This document shows, piece after piece, positions 39,346 through 50,000 of a stretch of 64,000 nt of DNA. Origin of the DNA: Hydractinia symbiolongicarpus (lineage: Eukaryota; Cnidaria; Hydrozoa; Anthoathecata; Hydractiniidae); contig NC_079880.1 in NCBI RefSeq assembly GCF_029227915.1, positions 23,746,501-23,810,500 of the forward strand. The letters are read 5' to 3'. A program made the position numbers and the translations under genes. How positions within the stretch are numbered: the stretch's first letter is position 1; each line of letters starts with the position of its first letter. The notes beneath the pieces are model-generated. The model was not told where the DNA came from. It saw nothing but the letters and a program-made list of their open reading frames with translations, and did no database searches.

Positions 39346-40225
39346 ATTATTATCCGCGTACTGCATATTACGACCAAAACATTATACAAAAAAACATTAT
39401 AAGCAGGGTAGAAACCATGTCTTTATAGAACTTACATTAGAACCTGCTCCTGTTTCAAGAAATTCGGATATCCAAGAAATTTTTGTAGTACCAAGGAAGA
39501 ATGAAAACATGTTATTTTGGCTGATGATAAAAGAAGAAATCAATCATTAACTTTGGAATTTTTTTTTGATTTTTTTTTGTGGTGAAAAACTTTCGCATCT
39601 TAAAAAATATCCATGACTTCGTGTGAAAACACTTTCGCTTTTTGCTAGTTTATAATTGTCAAAGCATCAACGTTTGCAAAAATGACCAAATACGCAAAAA
39701 GTTTGTGCCCCCGAAAGTTTTTCCCCAGAAAGTAATGTGGGTTCGGCGCTTATTTTTGGAAAATATTTATGTAAAAACAGCGGCAACAAAATGGAGATGT
39801 TTTTTAACCAATCAAAATTAGAAGCTGAAAAACTTCCATCGCCTTTTTAAATAAAGTATTTGTGTGTGTTTTTATGTTATTTAGCGGTATATTCGGCTGA
39901 AAACTATAAAAATAAAGTTTTAGAAATAACAATGTTAAAAAATATTATTAAAAAAAAAGTCAGTGGCAACGAAGGCCTGGTGACTAAATATATTGCAGGT
40001 TGTCAAAATAAAAACACTTCCATTCAATTGGTTTAAATACACTACTGGGATGATACTTTAATCTGATTGGTAGATATAAAATACGAATTTAACATAAATA
40101 AAACAAGCCTCGCATTCACGCTGATGCATCATAATATCAGTTTTTCGTTTTTCTTCTTCACTCGATCAAATTTCAAGTTTTGTTAAATACGAAGACGAAA
40201 ATTTTGAAATTTACTAAAAACCAAA
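39346..40225. other. Intergenic and upstream region of tubulin copy 4
   Basis: AT-rich with no gene seen. It should include the promoter and 5' UTR of tubulin copy 4. Confidence 0.4.
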
Positions 40226-42026
40226 ATGGTATAACTTGCATATTTAAACTTTATTCGTGTGTGTATTATGTTTTGGAACTATAATATAATAATTTTAAAT
40301 TTAAGAATAACTAAGAAAGTTTAAAAAGAGGTTAATATTTTAACAAAACGAGCTTTCATATAAAAAACATTTTGCAGGCAAAAAAAGTAAGAGTATTCTG
40401 GACTTCGCATTGCAAAACATATTCTAACTTTTATTAAACTCTTCTAATATCAAGTTAGCTAGATATAAAAGTGTTAAAAGCTGCAAGCAGCCACTCTTTT
40501 AGTGGTTTCCAAGTCAGTTAGTTTAAATTTCATTTTTTAAACTTTACCTTTAGCGTGAGTGTATTTCGATTCATGTCGGACAAGCAGGATGTCAAATGGG
40601 AAATGCTTGTTGGGAATTGTATTGTTTAGAACATGGTATTCAACCTGATGGTCAAATGCCAAGTGATAAAACAATTGGTGGTGGTGATGATTCTTTCAAT
40701 ACTTTTTTCAGTGAAACTGGAAGTGGTAAACATGTTCCACGAGCTATCTTTGTTGATTTAGAACCCACTGTTGTTGGTGAGTTCCAAAAATTACTTTTAA
40801 ATTTCAACGAAACACATAATGTAAATTATGAATTAAAACTAACAAAGCAAGATGGTGCAATCACCGCTGCTGGTAATTTTCAACTATTTTTATATTTAGA
40901 CGAAATTCGCACAGGAACATATCGCCAATTGTTTCATCCAGAACAGCTTATCACTGGTAAAGAAGACGCTGCTAATAATTATGCACGTGGTCACTACACA
41001 GTAGGGAAGGAGCTGATCGATCAGTGTTCAGATAGGATTCGAAAGATAGCTGACCAATGCACTGGACTTCAAGGATTTCTGGTGTTTCATTCCTTTGGTG
41101 GTGGTACTGGATCTGGATTTACATCACTTCTCATGGAACGTCTTTCTGTCGATTACGGGAAGAAGTCCAAGTTGGAATTTTCCATCTACCCCGCTCCTCA
41201 AATATCCACGGCTGTTGTGGAACCATATAATTCGATTTTAACAACACACACCACACTTGAGCACTCGGATTGCTCCTTTATGGTTGACAATGAAGCTATC
41301 TATGATATCTGTCGAAGAAATTTAAACATTGAACGACCAACATACACTAATTTAAATCGACTCATCGGTCAAATTGTGTCATCAATTACAGCTTCACTTA
41401 GATTTGATGGTTCATTGAATGTTGATCTCACTGAATTCCAAACAAATTTAGTTCCATATCCGAGAATCCACTTTCCAATGGCCACGTACGCTCCAGTTAT
41501 CTCTGCAGAAAGAGCATTCCATGAACAACTTAGTGTGGCGGAGGTTACTACTGCTTGCTTTGAACCAAACAACCAAATGGTGAAATGTGATCCTCGACAT
41601 GGTAAATACATGGCTTGTTGTTTGCTATTCCGAGGCGATGTTGTTCCCAAAGACGTCAATGCAGCCATTGCCAACATCAAAACAAAGCGAACAATCCAAT
41701 TTGTGGATTGGTGTCCTACAGGGTTCAAGGTTGGAATCAACTATCAGCCACCAACTGTTGTTCCTGGTGGAGATCTTGCCAAAGTGCAACGAGCTGTATG
41801 TATGTTGAGTAACACCACTGCTATCGCAGAAGCTTGGGCTCGGTTGGATCATAAATTTGATCTAATGTATGCAAAACGTGCTTTTGTTCATTGGTATGTT
41901 GGAGAAGGTATGGAAGAAGGAGAATTTTCAGAAGCTCGTGAAGATATTGCTGCTTTGGAAAAAGATTATGAAGAAGTTGGTATGGACTCCGTCGATGAAG
42001 GTGAAGAAGAAGAGGACGATTATTAG
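40226..42026 (+). CDS. TUBA: Alpha-tubulin, array copy 4
   Basis: Exons 40226-40228 (ATG, then GTATAACTT), 40554-40776 and 40900-42026 join to 450 residues ending EEEEDDY, with the terminal Tyr kept. The second intron (40777-40899) is 123 bp and differs from that of copy 3 at only two positions; it is likewise free of in-frame stops. MREC, Lys40, GGGTGSG and LNVDLTEFQ are present. Exons 2 and the last quarter of exon 3 are nearly identical to copy 3, while the centre of exon 3 (about 41120-41560) shows many silent changes plus a few protein changes such as [18 protein letters not shown]. This is a patchwork typical of gene conversion. Confidence 0.95.
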
Positions 42027-42210
42027 ACTGTTAGAAATGATGAAAGAAGAACATTATAAACCCTTTAACCTTATCTTTGTGCAAATCTTATGTTATAAAA
42101 TATATTAAGGAAAAATAACTTTCGTACTTTTTTAAATGTATCAAACTCTGTGAGCTATAGTACGTGGGACATTCCTAGTCCATCAAAGTTCATTACAATT
42201 GTCAAGCGCT

Positions 42211-42216
42211 AATAAA
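42211..42216 (+). promoter_or_regulatory. Poly(A) signal AATAAA, tubulin copy 4
   Basis: AATAAA about 185 bases after the stop of tubulin copy 4. It is the nearest canonical signal. Confidence 0.45.
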
Positions 42217-42779
42217 GATGTCATTGACTGTAAATTAGTCCCTCCAAATCTACCTTAATTATGAAAAAACTTGTTTAAACGTCCTATGGCGCTGTTTGAC
42301 ATCAAAATTGTTTTTATGTCGATATTACCTTTCGACTACTTTTTACGGACTCATTTTTAACAAAAATTTGTGCAAGAATCAATGTGTCGCAAGGTGGCGC
42401 AAATAGAGCGTTAGAAATTAATTCAAATCTACCCACATTGCCAGGAAGACAAAGAGTTATGGATGACATTTATTATTATTATTATTATTATTAAAAGACT
42501 ATATTCTGGCATATCCATATACAAATATACATAGCTCTTCATCCAGAAAATTTTAAACAAGGAGATTAATAAAATTTAAAATATATGTATATATATACAT
42601 TATGCTTACACTAAAAGAAATTTCTAATATATATTAAAAAAAAATACTAATGATAATATTGTTAAAAGAAACGGACGAGAAAACAAAAACAAAAACAAAA
42701 ACACAGAAGAGAAAGTGCGCGATTTGAGTAAGGAAAAGTCAATTAACGCATAACAACAGAATGATCCACAAAAATTTAC

Positions 42780-45700
42780 TTAAATTTCTTTCAGTAAAAA
42801 TAATTTTGTCTCTCTTTTAAATGTTATCAGCTTTTTAATCGAGCGAATGTCTTTAGGAAGTCGATTGAAAGACGTAGTTGTTACATCTTCGAAAGTGTTT
42901 TTGCGAAGTGATGTCTTTAATCGAATTTCGTCAGCATTTCGAAGAGTTCTTTTGTGAACAACAATTTCATTTTTCAAATACTTTGGCCAATTATTCTGAT
43001 GAACACTTTTAAAGGCTGTGATCATCAAATGCCATTCTCGTCTTTGTTTAATAGGTAACCAACCTAAACGTGTTATATCTTCAGTATGGCTGTACTTATT
43101 CCATACAAAGCTGGCTGCACATATCATCACTTTATGCAGCTTTCGAATTTGGATGGCTGTTAATGGAATATAAACAGTGTCGTTAAAGTCTAATTTTGAC
43201 AAGACTAGCATTTCAGCTAATTGTTTTCGTAACTTAAATGGTGCCATGCGTTTTAGTTTACGTAATATAGATAAGATGCCATGACAACACGATACTACAC
43301 TCTGTACATGATCATTCCAACTTAGGTGTTCATCTAATTTAACACCCAATACAGACCATGTTGGAACTCTTTCAATCTGGAAGTCATCCAGTTTGATATC
43401 AGTACAATCGAGGTCGTTGAGATTGTGTCGTTTTGACATTTGTGATGTTGAAAACACCATTAACTTTGTTTTTTCCTTGTTCAGAACAAGATTGTTATTT
43501 GTAGACCATCTTTGAAGTTGACTTATATCTCCGTTTATTTGTTCCTTTGCCTTCGCAAGATTATTTAATTTTGTGGACGTAAACAAAGTGGTGTCGTCAG
43601 CATACTGTAACGTACTCGTTGTCAAATGCATTTCCAGGTCAGTGACGTATAAATTGAAAATAACAGGGCCTAATATTGACCCTTGCGGCACACCAGATGT
43701 GATGTTACAAAATTCAGAGGTCTTATCATTAATTCGCACAATTTGTTTTCTGCCACACAAGTAACTCAAAATTAGTTCAACAAACTCTTTGGAAAAACCG
43801 ATTTGGTTGAGTTTCCTCATTGTAGTTTCATATTGAACAGTATCAAAGGCTTTCGAAAAGTCAGCTAATACTACAAGACTGATTTCGTTTTTACTCATTG
43901 CTTCTTTGATATCCGTTCTAAGTTTCATCAACAAAGTAGTCGAGGAGTGTCCTTTTCGGTACCCGGACATCGTTTCGGAATATAAAGATTTCTCATCGAT
44001 AAAGATTATCATTTGTGTAAGGATAAGACGTTCAAATACTTTGGATAAAATAGGAAAGATGGAGATCGGTCGTAGTTCTTTTATTGATGTAGGAACATTC
44101 ACTTTTGGAATAGGTGCGACTCTTGCCACTTTCCATTGACACGGGAAGCATTTTTTCTCAATGCACGTATTTATAATATGTGTTAGAACAGAAGAAATTT
44201 CATTTGCTAGTAATTTAACATATTTCACTGGTATATCATCAAACCCAGTTGATATATCGTTACGTAGTCCTTTAAGTTCTTTAAGTACCTCCTCATACTT
44301 AACATGTCTGAGTTGAAACATTTTGGAAGTCGATGGTGGTAATGTTTGGAGTACTTCCTTTAAATCAATTTCAGATTTTGGAATTGATCCAGTAACTCGC
44401 TCAGCTGTTCCGGCAAAAAAAGTGTTTACACTATCAGCGTCAAAATGAAGAGGCTTCGAAGGAGGATGTAAAATTCGATTGATAGTGTTCCACACTTCTT
44501 TCGAGTTTTTAGAACTAAGTGCTTTTTTATAAAAGGAAACTTTAGCTTTCTTGATCTTTTTCTTAACAGAGTTTTTAAGTTGTCGAAATTCGTTCCATAT
44601 CATTTGATCGTTAGTTTCATGAGCAAGTTTTCGAAGTTTATTTCGCTTCGTTTGGTCACTTTTTATGTTTAAAGTATGAATCCATGGAGATGGTGGTCTT
44701 GTTATTTTTGTTCTTCTTAACGGGGCATGTCTATCAATGCAATCTTGCATGAACTTGTGAAGTATCTCCACTTTTTCTTCTGGATCATCTATAGCGTATA
44801 TAACTGATGTCGGTAGGTTCGAGAAATCCGACACAAAAGATTCCCTATCAAACTGCCTTTCATCTCTTATCATTTTATATCGAGGTTTAAACTTATCGTA
44901 TTTAATGTTGATGATAGCGTAAGGTCCATCATGGTCACTAATAGTTTCGCATGGTAATACATCAGTATGTGCGATTTTGGTATTATTGTTAATTATCATA
45001 TGATCGATCAATGTTGCGCTTAAAGGAGTCGTCCTGGTCGGCTTTGATACTATCTGTTTAAGGTTGAATGCAGATAAAATATTGTTGTACTGTCTTACTT
45101 GGCAACATTCTGGTTTGAGAAGATTTATGTTTATGTCCCCTGTTATAAGTAGCAGGCCATCCCATGTTGTTTGGATATAAGTTATCAAATCTTTAAATTT
45201 AGTTAACCAGTCAGAAAAGGAGATGATTCTTTCCGAGCGGTATATGACCCCAAGAAGTAGTTTACTATGCTTGTTTCGGCCATCTACCTCGATCCATATA
45301 TGCTCTAAATTTTCGTACATATCATTAATATCCTTTCGAATGCGATATTTGATCAAACTGTTCACATAAATTCCAACACCCCCTCCTCGAATTTGGTCTC
45401 TATTCACATATTCCATTGAGTAACCAGGTATACGGACGTATTCCAATAAATTAGCATTATTTTTTAGCCATGTTTCGGATAAGCAAACAATGTCGAAGGG
45501 GTGGTCATCCAATAATACCAGTAAATCGTTAAAATTAGATGTCATCGATTGTGTGTTTATGTGCAGTACTCTCAATTTTTGATAATGTTCATGCAATGCG
45601 TGTTGATGACTGCTGTATGTTGCACCTGAAATAGTTGATGAAATAGTTGAATTCAAATCATTCTCTCGCGCAAACGGCATTAATAAGTGTGTACAGTCAG

Positions 45701-45842
45701 TACATGTCCACTTTACCGGAATACAATTCATTATGGAATGTATCAAGTTGGTATCGGCACATTTTGCATGAGTACGATTAAAACACATTTCACAGGCGAG
45801 CTGCTTTTGATTTCGTCTGATAGTTGCTCTACAATAATGCAC
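42780..45842 (-). CDS. LINE endonuclease/reverse transcriptase polyprotein
   Basis: A frame of 1020 codons. Residues about 1-55 hold a Cys/His finger (HYC, LACEMC, THAKC, WTCTDC) like the PHD fingers of CR1 elements. About 90-330 form an APE-type endonuclease with LHINTQS, CLSETWL, GGGVGIYV, ITGDININLL and the SDHDGPY catalytic segment. About 560-830 form the reverse transcriptase, with LADFSKAFDTV (motif A), SGVPQGSILGP (motif B) and LQYADDTTL (motif C, catalytic YADD). A thumb-like region follows, and the frame ends at 42780 with no RNase H domain. It begins at a non-ATG codon directly after a stop in this frame. The true N-terminus is therefore probably in the neighbouring frame, and a one-base shift near 45840 has split the ORF. 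Confidence 0.9.
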   Translation of the reverse strand: MHYCRATIRRNQKQLACEMCFNRTHAKCADTNLIHSIMNCIPVKWTCTDCTHLLMPFARENDLNSTISSTISGATYSSHQHALHEHYQKLRVLHINTQSMTSNFNDLLVLLDDHPFDIVCLSETWLKNNANLLEYVRIPGYSMEYVNRDQIRGGGVGIYVNSLIKYRIRKDINDMYENLEHIWIEVDGRNKHSKLLLGVIYRSERIISFSDWLTKFKDLITYIQTTWDGLLLITGDININLLKPECCQVRQYNNILSAFNLKQIVSKPTRTTPLSATLIDHMIINNNTKIAHTDVLPCETISDHDGPYAIINIKYDKFKPRYKMIRDERQFDRESFVSDFSNLPTSVIYAIDDPEEKVEILHKFMQDCIDRHAPLRRTKITRPPSPWIHTLNIKSDQTKRNKLRKLAHETNDQMIWNEFRQLKNSVKKKIKKAKVSFYKKALSSKNSKEVWNTINRILHPPSKPLHFDADSVNTFFAGTAERVTGSIPKSEIDLKEVLQTLPPSTSKMFQLRHVKYEEVLKELKGLRNDISTGFDDIPVKYVKLLANEISSVLTHIINTCIEKKCFPCQWKVARVAPIPKVNVPTSIKELRPISIFPILSKVFERLILTQMIIFIDEKSLYSETMSGYRKGHSSTTLLMKLRTDIKEAMSKNEISLVVLADFSKAFDTVQYETTMRKLNQIGFSKEFVELILSYLCGRKQIVRINDKTSEFCNITSGVPQGSILGPVIFNLYVTDLEMHLTTSTLQYADDTTLFTSTKLNNLAKAKEQINGDISQLQRWSTNNNLVLNKEKTKLMVFSTSQMSKRHNLNDLDCTDIKLDDFQIERVPTWSVLGVKLDEHLSWNDHVQSVVSCCHGILSILRKLKRMAPFKLRKQLAEMLVLSKLDFNDTVYIPLTAIQIRKLHKVMICAASFVWNKYSHTEDITRLGWLPIKQRREWHLMITAFKSVHQNNWPKYLKNEIVVHKRTLRNADEIRLKTSLRKNTFEDVTTTSFNRLPKDIRSIKKLITFKRETKLFLLKEI

Positions 45843-46270
45843 TTAGTTGCTTGGGGTTTGGGCCCTGGGTTGGTTTCCACGTCGCCACTTTGCAAAATAA
45901 TATTAAATGTAGCACACGTATTGTTATAATAGGAGACTCTTGCTTTACCTCTTTTAATAACGTAACTATAGCTTCTGTCACCTTTTACAATCGTTCCATT
46001 TATTTCAATGGTCTCAATGCTATCGTTAAAATCAATACATAAAGTAATTAGTGATGTTATTAATATTACGGCATAAGACATTGTGGTTACCATGGTGATA
46101 TAGAGTGTTGATAAGAAGTTTTGCAAATTGTTGCAATTTGCCGGGACGTGTAATACCCAAAAACGTTTAAATTTTCTGCATATAAACCAACTAATCCAAA
46201 ATAATCTTTGTATAAGCAATAAAATTACTTCGGAATGTATAAGAGTCGCAATTTTCGTCGATAGCCACAA
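45743..46270 (-). CDS. LINE leader frame with 2A-like ribosome-skipping motif
   Basis: A frame of 175 codons just upstream of, and overlapping, the reverse-transcriptase frame. It ends in a segment containing QSGDVETNPGP, a full match to the D(V/I)ExNPGP consensus of 2A peptides that make ribosomes skip a peptide bond. The preceding residues are partly hydrophobic (YAVILITSLITLCIDF). In CR1/L2-type LINEs such motifs at the ORF start are known and can separate or target the leader. About 35 codons after the motif the frame stops, because of the frame break described for the main ORF. Confidence 0.75.
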   Translation of the reverse strand: MWLSTKIATLIHSEVILLLIQRLFWISWFICRKFKRFWVLHVPANCNNLQNFLSTLYITMVTTMSYAVILITSLITLCIDFNDSIETIEINGTIVKGDRSYSYVIKRGKARVSYYNNTCATFNIILQSGDVETNPGPKPQATKCIIVEQLSDEIKSSSPVKCVLIVLMQNVPIPT

Positions 46271-46271
46271 A

Positions 46272-47090
46272 TAGAGTACGATTTCCTTAAAATCTCTTAT
46301 ATGGCATACGTAAGTCCAAAAAAACTTTTAAATTCTTTCCATATAAACCTTTAGAGGCCTAGTTTTATTTCAAACATATCGATTAATATTTTTCGAGAAT
46401 ATTATCCAACTATCTTTTCAATCCAACATTTCTTTGTTAGAATCATTCCAAGCTACTTAGGAGAACCTCCCAAAAACAGACACTGGTGAGAAAAATAATT
46501 CTGTCCGCTTTAGAGATTTGGTCTAAGCTTTTTACACTTGGTGAATAATTATTAAGGATAGGGATAGAAAATTGAAAAATAGAAAATAAATATTTTCAGT
46601 AGAAGAGGATTAGGAAAAAAGTAGAAGCAAGAAAAGGATCAATTAACAAAATATCAACTAATTTTTGCTTAATGGAAATTATATTCCACGGAAATATTCC
46701 CGAAGGACTAAAATATGTGTCTGCTAAATAAAGATTTCCGCTGGATAGTGGTGTACGCTGGGTAAAGGTCTGCGCTGGATAGAGGTATGCGCTGTCGGTA
46801 TAGGATGGGCGTAACAGAATTGTAGAATTTATATGGCTGGTACTGGGTGAGTTAAAAAAACATCGAAAATTTCATTTCATTGCGTGCATTACATATCATT
46901 AAGGCCTGTTTTTTTGCGTCGTGTGTAGAAGTCTCCTTCACATATTTATTTATTTTAAGAATTTTTTTTCTTATAAAAACAAATTTCTAAAAAGTTATTA
47001 TTATTATTATTTACATATATTACTGATGTTTCCTTCCACATCCGTTAATTAGGTTTATTTACTGCAGTATCTCTCTTTATCTTCAAACTT
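46272..47090. other. Intergenic, no gene seen
   Basis: Holds the possible 5' end of the LINE and a short degenerate repeat of CGCTGGATAGNGGTNTG units at 46738-46800. No coding exon. Confidence 0.4.
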
Positions 47091-50000
47091 TCACGAATCA
47101 TTTTTTGTAGATTTTGATTGTTCTTTGTTTACTTGAATATCACTAGCACTCATACTAAAACTATTTCTAGATGATGTGCCAACTGGTTCTTCTCCTTCAT
47201 GCAGCATTTCATCTAAAAAATAATTATGAAGCAATGCTTTAATAATCTCTCAATCCTTCACTGGCCACAGTAGCCATTTCTCAACCACAGAGATTGTAGA
47301 ATGTGGAACCATACACCGTGTGAAGCAAATTAGATAAGTTCTCGAGATATTGTTAAATGTAAGGGTTTAGGCGTTGTAACATATTTCATTTATTTTGTTG
47401 CATTTTGAATACTTTCTCATTGTTTGCCAAAATTTATGATTGTTAGCTCTGCTTCATGCAAATCTAATTCAATTAAAAACTTCATTTTCCTTTTTCCCTT
47501 TTCCTTCACTTTCCTCTCTTCTGTAACATTGTGTCAACGGCTAGTTCGAGGTTGTTTATTTGAGAGACGGGACGGGACGTTTGCTGGTATGTTTTTTTGT
47601 TTGTTTTTTCAATTGAAATATGCAGAAGTTCATCGTTCATCCAGGGACGGTATGTTGATATGCCTGCCTGATCCGGGATTCCGCTTAGCTGAGAACAGGA
47701 CGAAATTGTCCCACATAAAAAACTTCCACATAAAAAACAAAGTGATTTTAGTGCAATTATTGATGAGGGCGGACCAACGTCCCCGACAATTGTCCCGGCC
47801 TGCTCCTCATATTTCATAGACCAAGATTTGTTTTCAACTAAGAAACATTGTTTTAACAATTTTAAAATAAAAAGGGAAGAATTTGAAGTAAATTAGATTT
47901 TCTAAACAAATCAAAGATTTTCTATTAACCTTTCATTGAAGTTGCTTGCTCAATTCCAAAATATTTCCCGAACGTATCTTTCTTTTTTTTCACCATTTTT
48001 CGACGATGTCTTCTGAAATAAATAAAAATCACAAATACACTTCTCTAAAGTTCAAAATCATTCCCATAAACAGATGTTTATTTGCACTGACTGATGGTCT
48101 TGTGTTAGAGCGTTCACCTTCAGTGCGGAAGGTCTTGGATTCAAACCTTGGCCAATTCATGCCAGAGACTATAAAAGTTCAAGTCGATCCTATCTGCTAA
48201 ATATGAGAATTGGATTGATCGCTCAACTAAGATAGCCGGTTGTCTAATGAAGCAGCTCTTGTGCTTCACACCTTCCGTAGCTCAAATGAGAGCTTAAATG
48301 CAGGAACTTCATTGATAACAGTACCATTAGAAACTGAAAATTCTATTCTGGGTAAGCAATAGTAATAATGTCACACACATTTTTGGTACTTGAAAACGAG
48401 TTCAGAACAATACAGATTCTCCATAGTTTAGTATCGTTCTGTTATACTTAAGAATCTCCAAAGACCATTAGGGACATCCCAAAATTTTCTTGAAGCATAA
48501 TATTAACCCTTAAAGCCTAATAACATCCAGAAAATATAGCTACATTGCAGAAAATATAGCTACCAGAAAATATAACTACCAGAAAATATAGCTACCAGAA
48601 AATATAGCTACCAGACAATATAGCTACCAGAAAATATAGCTACAAGAAAATATAGCTACATTGCAGAATGCATGCTGGGTAGATGTTTAAAAAGTTAACA
48701 AAGAATGAAATAGGTTCCTCTCTACCAGAATATAAGATTTCCTGATAAAAAAAAGATAATTACATCAAATTTTTATCATATTGAAAGGAACTTACTTTAA
48801 TGCACATAAGCAAACCGTCCATGCAGTGCCCAACACACTGATTCCTATCACCAAAGCACTTACAACAAGATACACCAAACTCCAGTCTAAAAGAATGATA
48901 CCTGTTATAATATTTACACAGCGAAACTTTGGAAAACTGTTCTAGTTAACATATCTATATAATTAAAAAATTGATACGAAAGGTTTTGCTTATATGGTGT
49001 TTCAGAAAGACATCTTCTCTGCAATGTTTGCTTGAACAAGGAAGAAGAATGATTCAAAGGAGATAGGAATGATTCAAAAGAGATAGGAATAATTCAGAGA
49101 AGATAGGAATGATTTAAAAAAGATAAAAACTTCTGGAAAGCCAAGTTTTGTTCTCCTGTTTATGCATATACAAACACCTTAAAATCATTAATGAGTCGTT
49201 TCTCTTCCAACTTGTACTGTAAGGTTTCTAATTAAACTCCTACTTGTTTCACTTTGAATACAAACTCTGCTAAACTTTCGCGTACATTATGAAATTTAAA
49301 ACTTTGCTTCTTAATCTTCTTTTCATGTAAGCACTTTAGCCAATTGACCAATAAAATAGCCATAGAATGTGATAGAAGATAGTATTAGTGTATTCTGACA
49401 TAAATAACTTTTAAATGTAAATATATATATTGCATTTTTCGAGCTTGTCAAAAAGAGGAAAAATTTTCTAAGATTTGATTTTACTTACCTGCGTTCACAA
49501 GTTTATCCTCTGCTTTTTTTCGACCTGGTGCAGTTATATAAGCGATTTGTGATTTTTGTGCTGAACCTGGTGGAACAGGTACGGCTGAACATAATTCCGG
49601 ACTGGCGCAATCTCCAGCATAACAATTGTCACCAATCATAAGAGCTAGAATGGATGCGAGTATGTGATTGGTTAAAAACAGGTTGACAACAAAAATGTGA
49701 ATGCGCAGATACTAAACCTTCAAATCAGCGGCCAAAAACATCTTAACAAAAAGCAGCTTTGTTTAGAAATAAAATTCTAAATGAATTTCTTTTTTCAATT
49801 CTCGGAATTATGCACACTCCTCCCTTGTAACTCCCATCTCCACCTCTATTTCTATAACTTCTCTAAATTTCTGTGCAAAATGGCATACCTAAATCGCAGT
49901 ATTTTTCCTCACAACATAGTGCTGCGCACACTTCAATGTCATCCACCGCAGCCAACATGGAGAAGTTGCCAGCTCTTAGACCACCTTTTAACGTATGGTT

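Larger units (their letters stand above)
42470..46271 (-). mobile_element. CR1/L2-like non-LTR retrotransposon (LINE), nearly full length
   Basis: The reverse-transcriptase open frame, its upstream frame and a 3' TAA-type microsatellite (42470-42494, ATT on the plus strand) define about 3.8 kb. Domain order is 2A-like motif, PHD-like finger, APE endonuclease, reverse transcriptase. That order, a simple-repeat 3' end and no RNase H point to the CR1/L2/Rex1 group. The 5' limit is uncertain. The copy seems fairly young because the main frame is open for 1020 codons, although one frame break separates it from the leader. Confidence 0.85.

Noticed and set aside
48532-48665. Regular repeat array resembling a CRISPR array
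   Set aside because: Units are 16 bp, directly adjacent and without unique spacers; it lies in an intron of an animal gene. It is a simple minisatellite.
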